Of a stretch of DNA of 64,000 bases, positions 35,664 through 46,899 are shown one piece after another; within the stretch, counting starts at the first letter, position 1; every line of letters begins with the position of its first letter. Both the position numbers and the translations under genes were made by a program. The notes under the pieces are model-generated. The model saw only the letters and a program-made list of their open reading frames with translations. It did no database searches and was not told the DNA's origin. The DNA is from Lasiosphaeria ovina. Its lineage: Eukaryota; Ascomycota; Sordariomycetes; Sordariales; Lasiosphaeriaceae. The stretch covers positions 682,001 through 746,000 of the forward strand of contig JAULSN010000008.1 in assembly GCA_033439765.1 (NCBI GenBank). The letters run 5' to 3'.

Positions 35664-37026
35664 GGTGATTAGGAATTGTTAGTTGTTCGGGCGAGGTAAT
35701 CGAAGAGTTCTCTCGAGAGCGATGTTATTATTGAATTGGCTTTGGTTTGTTTGTTCACGAGAGTGAGGAATTGGAAAGGGAACAAGAGTCTGAAAGGGGC
35801 AGCAGCAAGGAGGCTTATAAAAAACCGCCGGTTGGGAAAAAAGATGGGGCACTGGTTTCCTTTGTGCGTCACGATTCAAGCCCAGCTGGGAAAATGCACA
35901 CTAATAGTAGTACCAGCTCTCTCTCTACCTTGGTGCGCTTTTCCCTTCCAGAGCATCACATCATCGCCTCGTAGCTTCCCCCAGACGGGGCACCTTTGTG
36001 ACGCTGCAGTATGATGTCACCACCTTTTTGCTTCCTCCCCCTGGTCACACCCCGGCAGGGGGCCCCACCATGCCACCCAAACGGGCTTGGTGGCCCGCTG
36101 CAAACTCCCGCTTTTCTTCATTCCAGAGCTTGGAAGCTTTTGGATTGGCAAGGCAGCATGAATGGGGAAACCGCCGTTTGCCCATCTTTTTTCCACCCCA
36201 GTCTACACGTGTAGGTTGTTGTCACTGCCCCTTGAATCTCACGATCGACACCAAGTGTGCCCTTTTCCCTCGCGCAGATTTTGGGTTTTCCAGCCCCCCA
36301 AGCTCAGAAGCCGGACAAGCAGGCCGCGGCCCTGACTCCGGGAAAATCTCTCAAGCGCGTAGTGTACTCCGTACATGCGTCGTCTTCAGCAACAAACCAG
36401 GCAGTTTCGGTTGAAGGCGGATTTACGAAAAGGGATGTTGTGGTAGGCATTTGGCGCATCTTGGTCCAATGGTCGCGATTCCAGATGCATGGCTCGATGA
36501 ACTATACGCTTAGGTAACAAAGGAGGGCGAGAACTTAGCCCCGAGGTAAGGTGCCCGAGGTCTTGATTGCACGGGGCAAACATGCCTCAGATATTTCGCA
36601 CGTTGAGAGAGTGTTGGAATTGACACCGGTTACTCCGTACCTTAAAATGCTATAACGCGGCGTCAGTCCCCAGATATGTACCACAGACCAAATAACAATA
36701 TCATCCAGTACCTAAGTAAGCTATTGATACGGAGTAGCAGGGTAAAGATATCACCAAGTTTCCAGGCTAGCACGGATAGATATGCCGTGTAACAGTCAAG
36801 AAATATGACCAATATGCACCAGGCCGCCTACCCCGATATCAGACCATAGTACCAAATGATAATAATAAAACCAAACACGTCTGAATCTACAGGTATAAAC
36901 AATAATACACTAAAAATCCCCGTGTCTGATGCTCACGGCTCTGCGGGTGTTAATAACTGCTGCTATGGACCCTTTTCCCCATCATTCCCGAATCTCTTCT
37001 CTCCATTACACATGTACAACGGTATC
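35664..37026. other. Intergenic with three TACGGAGTA/TACTCCGTA copies
   Basis: No gene. The 9-mer TACTCCGTA occurs at 36365-36373 and 36631-36639, and its reverse complement TACGGAGTA at 36728-36736. The stretch 36590-36930 is more AT-rich than its surroundings. Confidence 0.55.
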
Positions 37027-38626
37027 TCAGGCCATGTGCTGCCCGTCCTCTCCGCCGCGCAAAGCCAAGAGCGCCCGGACATCAGACACGTACTGCAGAC
37101 CTTCGAGAAAGGGTATCAAATACATAAGGTCACCATCCGTCGGGTCGCTGATCCATCCCTGTATTGGGATCGCATTATCTGTGGCTGCAGTTAGAGGAGA
37201 AGAACGAGGGTCGGTCCGGGATGAAGTTAGGCCCACCTTGGTGAAACATGTAGCTCAGCGGACTGTTGTCGAGTATCATGACCTTGCTCAAGTCGGGCTC
37301 GACCGAGCTCAGGTCCTTGATGAAGGCCCCGTGTCGGAAGGTGCAGTGCTGGCGGTAGTACCGCGCCGAGAAATACTTGCGGTCTGACTCGAGCCAGTCG
37401 ATGACTGGGTCCGCGTACTCCTGCACCGAGGCGGTGAAGACGACGAGGTTGAACCACTTGCTGACCCTGCGCAGGAACTCGTCGCAGTGCGGCCTCTTGT
37501 GCACATAATACAAGATGGGATGCTGTGGGCCGATGCTCGCCTGCCCGCCCACGCCCACATATGTCGTGCTTAGCTTCACCTCCACCATGTGTCCTGTGCT
37601 CATGCGGCCTCCTTTGGACATGCTGTGGATCAGCGTCTCGTCTAGATCCAGGATCAGAGTCTTTTGGTGTTTGAGGCTTGCCGGGTCGATGTTGATGTAC
37701 GACGGCTGCCGGCGGGGTATTAGGGGCCTAGGGGGGGCCGGTGTCTTTGGGTATTTGGTGAGGGCCCCCACTGGCGAAGTGGGAGACTTGAGATGCGCCG
37801 AGATGTCGTTGGACGAGGCACTGGATTCGCCATTAGACCGAGCACTCGCCGACTGCGCTTTCCTATGTTTCCGCTGTCGCAGCGTGTCGTCTGAGTGCAG
37901 TCGTATCCGGATGGACCGTCGCGCCGGCGCTATTTCCTCCGAGTCTTGAAGCGACTTGGAGCGCAAGTGCCTTCCGCTTGTAGTCCGACTGCCTCCCTGC
38001 CGCCTCCGGTCGGGATCCGAGTCCGACTCGGATGAGAGTCCGGACGAGGAAGAGCCGCTTGAGCCGAGGAAGCGCGATGCCCTGGCCCTGCTGTTGTCCG
38101 AGCCGTCTACCTGGCCGCCCTTCTCGGACAACGACATGCTCTCGTGATATTCGACGGCCATCTTCTCAACGTTGCCCCCGTGAAGGCCAAAGAGCTTCCT
38201 TAGCTGGGAAAGGGGCGCAAAGTTGCCCTCATGGTCGTAGAGGCAGGCGATCAGATATACGCCAGGTGCGGCTAGCGTGGAGAGCACCCATCGTATCGAG
38301 TTGGTGAATGTGTTTGCAATGCGCTTGGGTAAGAGAGACCACGGGGGGCCGCGCGGGCTGGAAGGCTTTGCGTTGCTATGTGGGAGTAAGGGGGTATTCT
38401 CGTCGATCGCATGGTCGCGGTCCTCGGACGATGAAGGCCACGTCTCAACGTCGGGCTCAGCTGTCAGTCTGTCATTGTCCAGGACGGAAGACATGTCGTC
38501 GGCATCGTGTGGCCGGTCATCGTCGGGGCTGACGGCGATGCTTAGTGCATTGAGGGAATTTGTTCGGGTGGGTGCTGGACTTGAAGCGGGGGAGACTCGG
38601 GCCGATATGATGTTGAGGGAGTTCAT
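37027..38626 (-). CDS. NEM1: NEM1-type lipin phosphatase (FCP1-like HAD), 515 aa
   Basis: Catalytic subunit of the Nem1-Spo7 membrane phosphatase, which dephosphorylates the lipin Pah1 and so sets phospholipid versus triacylglycerol synthesis and nuclear-envelope size. Exon 1 is 38626-37237, exon 2 37184-37027; the 52-nt intron lies in the HAD domain. The start MNSLNII is the first ATG of the frame. A Ser-rich N-terminus precedes one hydrophobic segment, STLAAPGVYLIACLYD. The catalytic motif DLDETLIHSMSKGG begins with D327, followed by KRPHCDEFLRRVSKWFNLVVFTAS in two halves and KVMILDNSPLSYMFHQ. Exon 2 gives NAIPIQGWISDPTDGDLMYL and PFLEGLQYVSDVRALLALR, the standard Nem1 ending. Without exon 2 an ORF would end in unrelated residues. 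The Ser/Arg linker (DSEEIAPARRSIR) is a likely phosphorylated region (inference). Confidence 0.92.
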
Positions 38627-41137
38627 CTTGCCATCGATGTCGAGAAAGCCATGAAGGGAAGCAATGCGATGCGATGGGATGCGACTGCGTGGGGAAAAAA
38701 GCTGCAATTATTAGTCTAGGAACGCTCGTCTTGCAGCTGTGGCGGATGCGGCAATCTGCAATTGGAGGCTGCGCGGCCTCGAATAGGTAGACGGGCTTGT
38801 GTACGCTCCGCTCGGGAGGGGAGGATTTTGATGCGCAGTAGCACCCCAAAGCGGGAGCGTTCGGTTGTTGACGATGCTGCCGAGAAAGTTGAGAGTGGGC
38901 GCTCGGCGACGAGCGGCACAGGCTTGGGCTTGGCTGGGGCGCTGCGCTGGGGTATACCGTGTCCGCACCCGCACCGTAGCGAGGTAGCGTAGCGTTGCTT
39001 GCCTGCAAGCAAATGGATGGAAGGGGCAGACTGGACGAGACGAGAAGCGATGTCGTCAGCCTCGGCACGTCCCAAATTGGAGCCCGATGGGTTTCGTTTT
39101 CGCCTTCCAAACCAGTTTTCCGGCAACCGCAGCTTCTCGGCGAAGAAAAGGATTTGACAGCAACTGGCCAGGTTGCAACCTCCGTGGACCGTCTCACGTT
39201 CGTTAGGTTGTTCTGCCCTGACCGACGAGGTGAAGTAAGACCCGACGCCTCGTGAGTCTAATTGCTGGGCACTAAAACGTGCGCTAGCGAGAGGTTCGCC
39301 AAAACGGGCGGCGCCCATTCCTTGTCAAGGCCCAACAAATGCAAGACCCTGAGCACCCCCGCCAGCCCGGTCACGGCCCCAGGATCTATTCACGTGCCGT
39401 GCTCAACTGACAATTCGGCAGGGACCACGGCGTCTCGGTGCATCAATTCTGAGAGATGCGTTCTGCTTTAGGTTAAGACTCTCACAAAAATAAACCGAGG
39501 ATGACATTTAGCCCAAGTCCTGTCAAGTTTAGGTTGCATTGGCCTGGGGACCTAAGGAGGTATGGTAGTTGAAGGCACCGGTAACTTTTTGTAACTCAAA
39601 TTGTCTTGGCTTGTGCTCATCTTCAATAGAGAGGAGCCACGACAACGGGAGGCGGCATACGTAAGGCAGTTATTAGCCACGTTTAGACAATCGCCATAAA
39701 ATTGCTAAACACATGGCCAGCTCTCGAGAGCTAAGGTATACCTGTACCTGGTAACCTTCAATCAGGCGCCCGCCACCCAAGTTCTAACACATTTCAGGCG
39801 GTCTGGGTTCCAACTAACAGCCGTGTTCCCTTCACTTCGAGCTTCCCTTAGGATCCTTGGATTAATCCTTGGCTACCATTTCCACATCTCTTCAGGTTCT
39901 CTTATAGTTCTCGAGGAGCAGCCAAGCATATTTATTTGTTTTCGGACTCTATGAGTAATGAACTTATACAGTGTGGTCTATAGATTTATGGATACCGGAT
40001 ATCGCAGTAGGGATATAGGTAAGTAGCTTCTACTCATCACCAATACACACTGAAAGGAACACAACTACCTTGAGTGTTTACAGTACTACAGTTCAATTCA
40101 TGGATGTTTGTTGGCGTGGTGCCTGGGAAGAATGGATATGATAGCAAACAAGCCAGCTAGGAAAAGCCTCTGATAGCTATTCCCAGAGAAGAGACAGCGT
40201 CATCGGAGACAGGACTATTGCTCTCTCAGTTTATTGGGATATTGCCGCAATACTACGGTATCGTCTAGTCCTTCGATGTCTAAATTCCTCGGCAACGAAC
40301 TCCCAAACACAGAATTAAGAGACGTAACTTCGCAGTATCGACATTGATTGTCGCCAAGAACACGATCAAGTACCTAGATTTAGCAACTTCATATTGGTAC
40401 ATCCCTTCCTAATACTCAAACTTCAGAGGCCTCTGAATTTAACTCGGGGGGCATAAAGTAGAGATCCTGTGTGGTCGAGTCTCGTCATTTTGTTATTAGA
40501 ATCTCAAACTATTCTTAGAGCAAGGACAATAAATTACAACTTATACTTCGTACAATTTGAAAGACTCTCTTCAGCGGATCTCTAAGCAGTACTAGAGAAA
40601 ATAACTTTATACTAAGATATCATTATTATTTAAAATAGGAATGCCTAGGAGCCTGGGTCCTTTCACGGCTCCGTATCGGTCTTTACCGGCGCTACATAGT
40701 AGACACGGTCAAGGTCGCACAACACCCACCCCGATTGGTCTTATAGATGCAGCTTAGAGAGTCTACTCGAAAGACTCAATAGTTCGTTTAGAAGCTCTCA
40801 TATGGAGCAATTGCCCACGCTCCGCTGCCACCTGCAAAACCGGAATACCTGCCACCGCAACCCGCGGCTGAGGCGATTCCCTCCCCCAAGTTAGCTAAAC
40901 ATTCCTACCACGGCACAGGGTGGCAGTACCACAATGGAGACAGTGGCAAGGGGTAGAGTATCCTTAGCTGTTCTCTCGTATCACATTCACCAGGCATTCA
41001 AAGAGTAAGCATGGCGGCATGATAGCAATAAGGTCTATGCTCAATTCCAGGTCGGCATTGTTGAGCCCATCGGTGATGTACAGGGTTTGTCTATTTGGCA
41101 CACGACTCTCTTCCTCACGCCCTACGCCGTCTCCGTC
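38627..41137. other. Gene-free region with AT-rich core, possible decayed repeat (39480-40900)
   Basis: No ORF above 60 codons starts between about 39480 and 41100, which is unusual for this GC-rich window. The core is visibly AT-rich and full of stops. A purine run ending GGGGGG at 40446-40451, followed by an AT-rich stretch, could be a polypurine tract beside a decayed LTR, but I find no readable pol domain, LTR pair or target-site duplication. The part near NEM1 (38627-39400) is its promoter. Confidence 0.45.
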
Positions 41138-41791
41138 TTACTCCGAATCGGCAAACTCGGCCCGGCCGGCCTTCGAGTTCAGGTACTCGTTCCTGTAAAC
41201 TGATTAGAAGTGCGTCCTCCATCCACATGCCAGCATCACGACATACCGTTCGATAGCCCAGCTCACGATGTAGTAACCGGCAATCGCCGGGGGCGCCCAG
41301 TAGAGAACCTGGCCACTGAATCGCCTCCATGTGTTGAAGATCGCATCGTGGAATGTGCCGGCCAACGGGTTTTGGCGGTTCATGCTAATGCCATAGGTGA
41401 CAATGCCCTTCTGCTTGAGACCACCTATTCGCATCACACACCAACAAGTCAGACAAGGTCCATTGGATCGACGTGCCATCTGTCCAGCGTCTATCGATCT
41501 CGTTGCCCATCTCCGCAGGCGTGCTTCGTCCGGGGACCAGGCCTCCTTTCGCCAATCGAGCCAGTTCGCTCCGGCAGCCCTGTGCGTCTCACTTACCGAA
41601 GTTGCCCCAGTTTCCGATGAAGCTGTACAAAGTGTTAGCAAAAACGCAGTAATTCCAGCGAGCGCGGCGCATGGGGAGCTGCAGTAGCAGGCCTCATGGG
41701 AAAAGAGCGCATCCGACAAGAGGGAGACTGACTTGTTATGCTTGCCAACCTCGCCACTACCGCCAGATCTCATCATCATTGTAGGACGCAT
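41138..41791 (-). CDS. QCR8: Cytochrome bc1 complex subunit 8 (ubiquinone-binding QP-C type), 105 aa
   Basis: Small inner-membrane subunit of respiratory complex III, involved in assembly near the quinone site. Four exons: 41791-41733, 41622-41597 (26 nt), 41424-41247 and 41192-41138, all in phase. The product reads MRPTMMMRSGGSGEVGKHN, NFIGNWGNFGGLKQKGIVTY, GISMNRQNPLAGTFHDAIFN, TWRRFSGQVLYWAPPAIAG, then a single TM segment YYIVSWAIERNEYLNSKAG and an acidic end. The matrix-side KQKGI(V/T)TY element and the TM helix followed by ER(N)EYLNSK are typical of Qcr8. The 26-nt second exon encodes the FIGNWGNF element. Length suits the family (about 95-110 residues). Confidence 0.93.
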
Positions 41792-42181
41792 CGTGAATCG
41801 CTTGTCGGGGTGGCACGCGTTGGGGATTCAATTGGGTGTGGGTATCGCAGGCTCGCGGAGCAGGTCGGACTCGGAAAGGGAGCTCTCGTTGTTGGATTGA
41901 GGTTCTGCAATCACCAGGAAGCAGGCCGGGAAAGCAGGGCCGCTACCTAAAAGCGGTTTAGCGGTCAAACGGCATGTTCCGCCGAAAAAAGTTCAGCCGC
42001 GACTAAGCCGACGACATCTCACACAAGCATAGCTCCACTTTTGGGAAGAGCTCCATCGATCCCATCGCCGAACATATCGAAAGCTCAACACAGACAAATC
42101 GACAGACCGACCGACCGACCGACTGACAGCCACTCTCGAAGGCGGATTCAATTGCGCGCAAGCGTCCAGCATAAAACCACA
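41792..42181. promoter_or_regulatory. 390-bp divergent promoter between QCR8 and PHB1
   Basis: The start codons of two mitochondrial inner-membrane genes lie 390 bp apart on opposite strands. A (GACC)4 run at 42105-42120 lies in the probable PHB1 leader. Common control is inferred from layout only. Confidence 0.55.
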
Positions 42182-43074
42182 ATGGCAGCCGCCGGGCTTG
42201 GGTTTCTCTACAAGGCTGCGGTGCCCGCGGCGGTTCTGGGGGGTCTCCTCCAGTCATCCATCTACGATGTCAAGGGCGGCTCGCGCGCTGTCATTTTCGA
42301 CAGAGTGTCGGGAGTGAAGGAGAAGGTGGTCAACGAGGGCACCCACTTCCTAGTGCCCTGGCTGCAGAAGGCCATTGTCTTCGACGTGCGGACAAAGCCA
42401 CGCAACATTCCCACCACAACCGGCAGCAAGGATCTCCAGATGGTCAGCCTGACGCTGAGAGTGCTGCACCGTCCAGATGTGCAGGCGCTGCCAAAGATCT
42501 ATCAGGTGAGCGGCAGTTGCCATCGCCACGTGAGTATATCGTTCTCTCGGCTAATCCATCGCCACAGCAACTCGGCCAAGACTACGACGAGCGTGTGCTC
42601 CCTTCGATCGGCAACGAGGTGCTCAAGTCGATCGTGGCGCAGTTCGACGCAGCGGAGCTCATCACGCAGCGCGAGGCGGTGTCGAACCGGATCCGGACCG
42701 ACCTGATGAAGCGGGCGCGCGAGTTCAACATCATGCTCGAGGACGTGTCCATCACGCACATGACATTCGGCAAGGAGTTCACCAAGGCGGTCGAGCAGAA
42801 GCAGATTGCGCAGCAGGACGCGGAGCGGGCGCGCTTCATTGTTGAGCGGGCCGAGCAGGAGCGCCAGGCCAACGTCATCCGCGCCGAGGGCGAGGCCGAG
42901 AGTGCCGAGACCATCAGCCGGGCGATCGCCAAGGCCGGTGACGGCCTCATCCAGATCCGTAAGATTGAGGCCAGCAGAGAGATTGCGCAAGTCCTGGCCA
43001 GCAACCCCAACGTGGCGTACGTGCCGGGCGGCGGCAAGGGGACGAATCTGTTGATGAACGTGGGCAGGCCATAA
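42182..43074 (+). CDS. PHB1: Prohibitin-1, 276 aa
   Basis: Subunit of the ring-shaped prohibitin complex of the mitochondrial inner membrane, which protects unassembled proteins and controls m-AAA protease. Exon 1 is 42182-42505 (108 codons), exon 2 42568-43074, phase 0. The N-terminus [20 protein letters not shown] is the membrane anchor. The SPFH domain includes [40 protein letters not shown] and [20 protein letters not shown]. The second exon gives [20 protein letters not shown], the coiled coil with [20 protein letters not shown] and the C-terminal [10 protein letters not shown]. All landmarks and the length (about 275-285 in the family) match Phb1 rather than Phb2. Confidence 0.97.
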
Positions 43075-44835
43075 GGGAGAGCGCGTTTAGGTCCTGGCAG
43101 CAGGATGTAATGGTCAAAATCGGAACTGCTGCGTGCTCTGTATTACTAGGTTGACTATCATGTATATCCCCGCTTCGGAATGCCCAAAAGCCCAAACAGA
43201 GCCCAGCCAAGCAGGCTGGGCATGCCCTGCAATGCATTAAGCCATGATTTGGTACCTGTATTTCAAGACATGCTTTAGTAAACCCGGGTATGACAAGTGA
43301 TTGTATTAAAACATCTGCTCGTCGCGCGATACCTAATGTCAATTCAAGTTTTTGTCTTGAATCCAAGAAGTAGCCGGAGAGAGTTTTAGTATCCATTTAT
43401 ATAGGCACCGATTTCGCTTCCATTACCTACGGTACCTTTGTGTTGGTTGAATCATCCATGGGGTTGGGAGGCGTTTCTAGTGGTTGTCAGCAGCGGCGTA
43501 GCGGCGTCGTCGGTGCCCACTTTTGAGCTGCAAGCCCCACAGGCTGAGAGGCACTAAATGCAGCCTCATTTCTTGGCTAATAAATTTGGAGAACGACTTG
43601 CACTGATGAGTGAAGGCCTCAAGTACCTACTACAGGTATGTACGAATACTCTATACATACAGTACAGTACAACCTACTATCCGCGTACACGTTGGGCACA
43701 ATCCACCTCGCTTCGCTTGACAATAAAGAACGGGCTCTGAAACAAAGCAGCCAAAGCTCCTCCGGCCGGCCCAACAGCAATCGACCCTTTTAACTTTTTT
43801 TTCATCAGATCTGCAGCCCCGGTTCCAGGGAACTAATTACGTAGATTGGCGAATTCCCACTTTAAAGATCATACGTTTCTGAATCAGGCAGGGCCAGACG
43901 AATTATCACTTGCGCCTGTCAAGTGCCAGCCAACCCGCCGGGCATCTCCGTACCTTTCCACCCCATCACCCATTGGTTTCCGAGACAAACGTTGGCCAAG
44001 CCACCCGTTGCCTGCGCCTTTTGGACGAAACCATCGCCGGCCTATCTCGGAGATCTTGACGACGTCTTTATTCCGAACATTGTCAGTTCGGGTTTCCTAC
44101 CAGCCTATCCATTACTTATAGGTACAGTACCTTGCATACCTCCTGCTTGACTGACACGATGTGGATCCTGAACCCTCCCTCCCCCTTCCACCCCCCCCCC
44201 CCCCCGCCCGTGCCGCGGCTTGTCTTAGCACAAAGCCAGCCCGGCGAGCCCGTGCCTTCTTCCTCATTCGTCTCGGGCGGCAACTGTTCTGCATCGCCGC
44301 TGCACAGCACAGCACAGTGCCGGGGATGAAATCCTGTGGGGCTTTTGGTCTTAGTAATTTGTGTGCGATCTGACAGCCTCACCTTCTCCCAGGTGCCCTG
44401 CTTACGGCACTTTTACTGCCGTGTGACGACGCCGATGCCGATGCCGCTCAAGGCGCTTGTATTCAGTCTCAACCCATCGGTCCTCGTTTCGGCATTGGTC
44501 TGGGCTTGGTGTTGAGTGGACGCGTACGCCTTTGCTTCGTCCAGACTCTAGAGTCTCATCGCCTAGCTGGCCTCTCCCTCTCTCCCTCCCCTCTGACGCA
44601 GCAGACCGCCAGCCCGTCTTGTCATTTGCATCAGTTCAGGACAGGCTGTTTCTAATACAAGGTCTGATCTTGTTGGGACTAGCTACCGGCACGGTTCCTC
44701 GTCCGCGACTTGGCCATCTCTTCCCATGCGGGTGGTCCGACGTCATCGGCCTGGTCCAAGTCAGCAAACGCAAACAGGCACGGGACTAAGCAGCTTGATC
44801 GCGCCAAAGGCACAGCACCAACGGCCGCCCTCACC
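43075..44835. other. Intergenic: PHB1 3' side and REX3 promoter/leader
   Basis: No gene called. A run of 15 C lies at 44191-44205. The REX3 frame stays open back to 44710 but without an ATG. Confidence 0.6.
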
Positions 44836-46899
44836 ATGGACGCCGTGCTAAGGAATTTCAAGACCATCCCTTGCCCTTCTGGGGTTGACTGCTCAAAAAC
44901 AAACTGCCAGTGGCAGCACGCTTGGGATAAGAAATCCGCCAGTCCCCCAGCCACTACTACTACTGCTCCCCGACCCACTGAGTCGCACAACAACGGCCAA
45001 GACCACGACCACGACCAAGACCACGACCAGGGCGGGCCACGGAAACGCCGCAGGCTCTCATCGGAATCCCAAAGTGCCAACCACCGTCCGCACGTGCCCG
45101 CGTCTGCACCTCTCTTGACGACAAAGAAGGCTGTATCACCGCCACCTCTGAAGCGCAAGGAACCCCAGCCGGCACCTTCATCTCACACATTCCGGAACCC
45201 TTTCATATCAGGACCTTCAGCAGGCCCTACTACCACCCCTATCACCACCCCTACCAGAGCTGTCACTACTGCTGCCCGTTCCTCTACCCTAAAGGTCGCC
45301 ATTGTTCAAGCCGCAACCCCCCGGAAGGCGGAATCACTGAACCCCAGGCATTTGAAATCCACAGCTCCTGCCGCTCATGACTTCCGCTACAAGGCTCTGA
45401 AGATGCTCCATGAGCAGTTCCAGCGCCTCAACAAGGAACTTAAGAAGGACGCCAGCGACAGCGAGGCCAAGTTTGTGCTTTCGGATCAAGAGATCATCTG
45501 GATGGCACTTGACATTGAGGAGAAAATGGCTACCGACAAGCCCTCCATCTACCAAAACGTCATCAAGAACCAGATTATGAGCTACAGGCGCATGACCGTC
45601 GTCCAATGGAAGGACGAGCGCGCCGCTGAGCTGAAGAAGAAGGAAGACGCAAAGAAGCCCGTTACCAAGTCCTTCCTCGGCCCCCCCAAGGAGGTTGACA
45701 CTGGTCTAACCCCGGCACAGGAGGTTGACTTCCTGTCGCGTCTCCTTACCCCCGTCAGCTCCCTCGCACACATGGGATACGTGACTACTGTGCCCACAGA
45801 CGAAGACATTGCCAAGGCGCGGGCCGGGGAAGAGGCGTCGAGGGGCTGGGAGGTATGCGACCGCTGCACCACCCGCTTCCGCGTCTTTCCCGGCCGCCGC
45901 GAGGAGGACGGGGCGCTCACGTCGGGTGGAAAATGTACTCATCACTGGGGGAAAATATACTACCCCGAACGGACTGTGGGAAGTTTTGACAAGCCGGCAC
46001 AGCGATACCGGTGCTGTGGCCAGCAGGTGGGCGAGTCGACTGGCTGCACCACGGGCGAGACTCATGTGTTCAAGGCGCCTTCTCCCTCTCGCCTAGCAGC
46101 CCTACTGCCATTTGCCGAGACACCGCCAAACCCCTTAGCGCCAAAAGATCGTGCTGTTTGCTTTGACTGCGAAATGTGCTACACGGTTCACGGGCTCGAG
46201 TTGGTCCGCCTCACGGCGACGAGCTGGCCCGACGGCAAAGAGCTGCTAGACGTGCTAGTCCACCCTGTCGGTGAGATTTTGGACTTGAACTCGAGATTCT
46301 CGGGTATCTTGGCCGAGGACATTGTGAATGCCAAGCCGTGGTCTGCCGAAGGCTTCCACGAGCAGGAGGCGACGGCAAACGACGGGAGCGGAGAAGGGGA
46401 AAGAGAAATAGAGGAGGGCGAGGTCGACGACCCGCAGCCCAAGCGAAAGGAGATGCAGATCGTATCGTCGCCCATCGTAGCGCGCGATCTCCTCTTCTCG
46501 CTCGTCTCGCCCGAGACTCCCCTCATAGGGCATGGCCTCGAGAACGACCTGAACGCGCTCCGTATCGTCCACCCTACCATCATCGACACCATACTCCTAT
46601 ATCCTCACCGTCGGGGCCTGCCACTTCGCAACAGCCTTAAGGTGCTTATGGATACACTACTCAACAAGGTTATCCAGAAAACCGAAGTCGACGGCAAAAT
46701 TGTGGGCCATGACAGTGCTGAGGACGCCCGCGCCGCAGGAGAGCTTGTGCGACTCAAAGTGCAGGACAAGTGGCAGGATATGAAAAGACTGGGATGGACT
46801 CTAGTGGACGGTGTCTTTGTCCCCCCCGGCGCCAAGAAGGATCCCGCTAATGGTCGCTTGACCGAGAAATTTCTTGAGGACGGCCAGTCACGGGCTTGA
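44836..46899 (+). CDS. REX3: RNA exonuclease 3 (DEDDh 3'-5' exonuclease), 687 aa
   Basis: 3'-5' exoribonuclease that trims stable RNAs such as RNase MRP RNA. Single exon. The ATG at 44836 in the context CACCATGG is the first in frame. The N-terminus carries a CCCH zinc finger C13-x5-C19-x4-C24-x3-H28 (IPCPSGVDCSKTNCQWQH). A Thr/Pro-rich linker and a helical segment (about 175-300) follow, then a Cys-rich module with VCDRCTTRFRVF and YRCCGQQVGESTGCTTGETH. The exonuclease core has ExoI FDCEMCYT (D444, E446), ExoII GHGLENDLNALRIVHPTIID and ExoIII GHDSAEDARAAGELVRLK, giving all four DEDD acids plus the His. An acidic insertion (EEGEVDD) sits between ExoI and ExoII. The layout matches fungal REX3. 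Confidence 0.9.
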   Translation: MDAVLRNFKTIPCPSGVDCSKTNCQWQHAWDKKSASPPATTTTAPRPTESHNNGQDHDHDQDHDQGGPRKRRRLSSESQSANHRPHVPASAPLLTTKKAVSPPPLKRKEPQPAPSSHTFRNPFISGPSAGPTTTPITTPTRAVTTAARSSTLKVAIVQAATPRKAESLNPRHLKSTAPAAHDFRYKALKMLHEQFQRLNKELKKDASDSEAKFVLSDQEIIWMALDIEEKMATDKPSIYQNVIKNQIMSYRRMTVVQWKDERAAELKKKEDAKKPVTKSFLGPPKEVDTGLTPAQEVDFLSRLLTPVSSLAHMGYVTTVPTDEDIAKARAGEEASRGWEVCDRCTTRFRVFPGRREEDGALTSGGKCTHHWGKIYYPERTVGSFDKPAQRYRCCGQQVGESTGCTTGETHVFKAPSPSRLAALLPFAETPPNPLAPKDRAVCFDCEMCYTVHGLELVRLTATSWPDGKELLDVLVHPVGEILDLNSRFSGILAEDIVNAKPWSAEGFHEQEATANDGSGEGEREIEEGEVDDPQPKRKEMQIVSSPIVARDLLFSLVSPETPLIGHGLENDLNALRIVHPTIIDTILLYPHRRGLPLRNSLKVLMDTLLNKVIQKTEVDGKIVGHDSAEDARAAGELVRLKVQDKWQDMKRLGWTLVDGVFVPPGAKKDPANGRLTEKFLEDGQSRA

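Noticed and set aside
40240..40900. Gypsy-type retrotransposon call
   Set aside because: Only a purine run and AT-richness; no readable reverse transcriptase, integrase or LTR pair, so kept as a finding rather than a mobile element.
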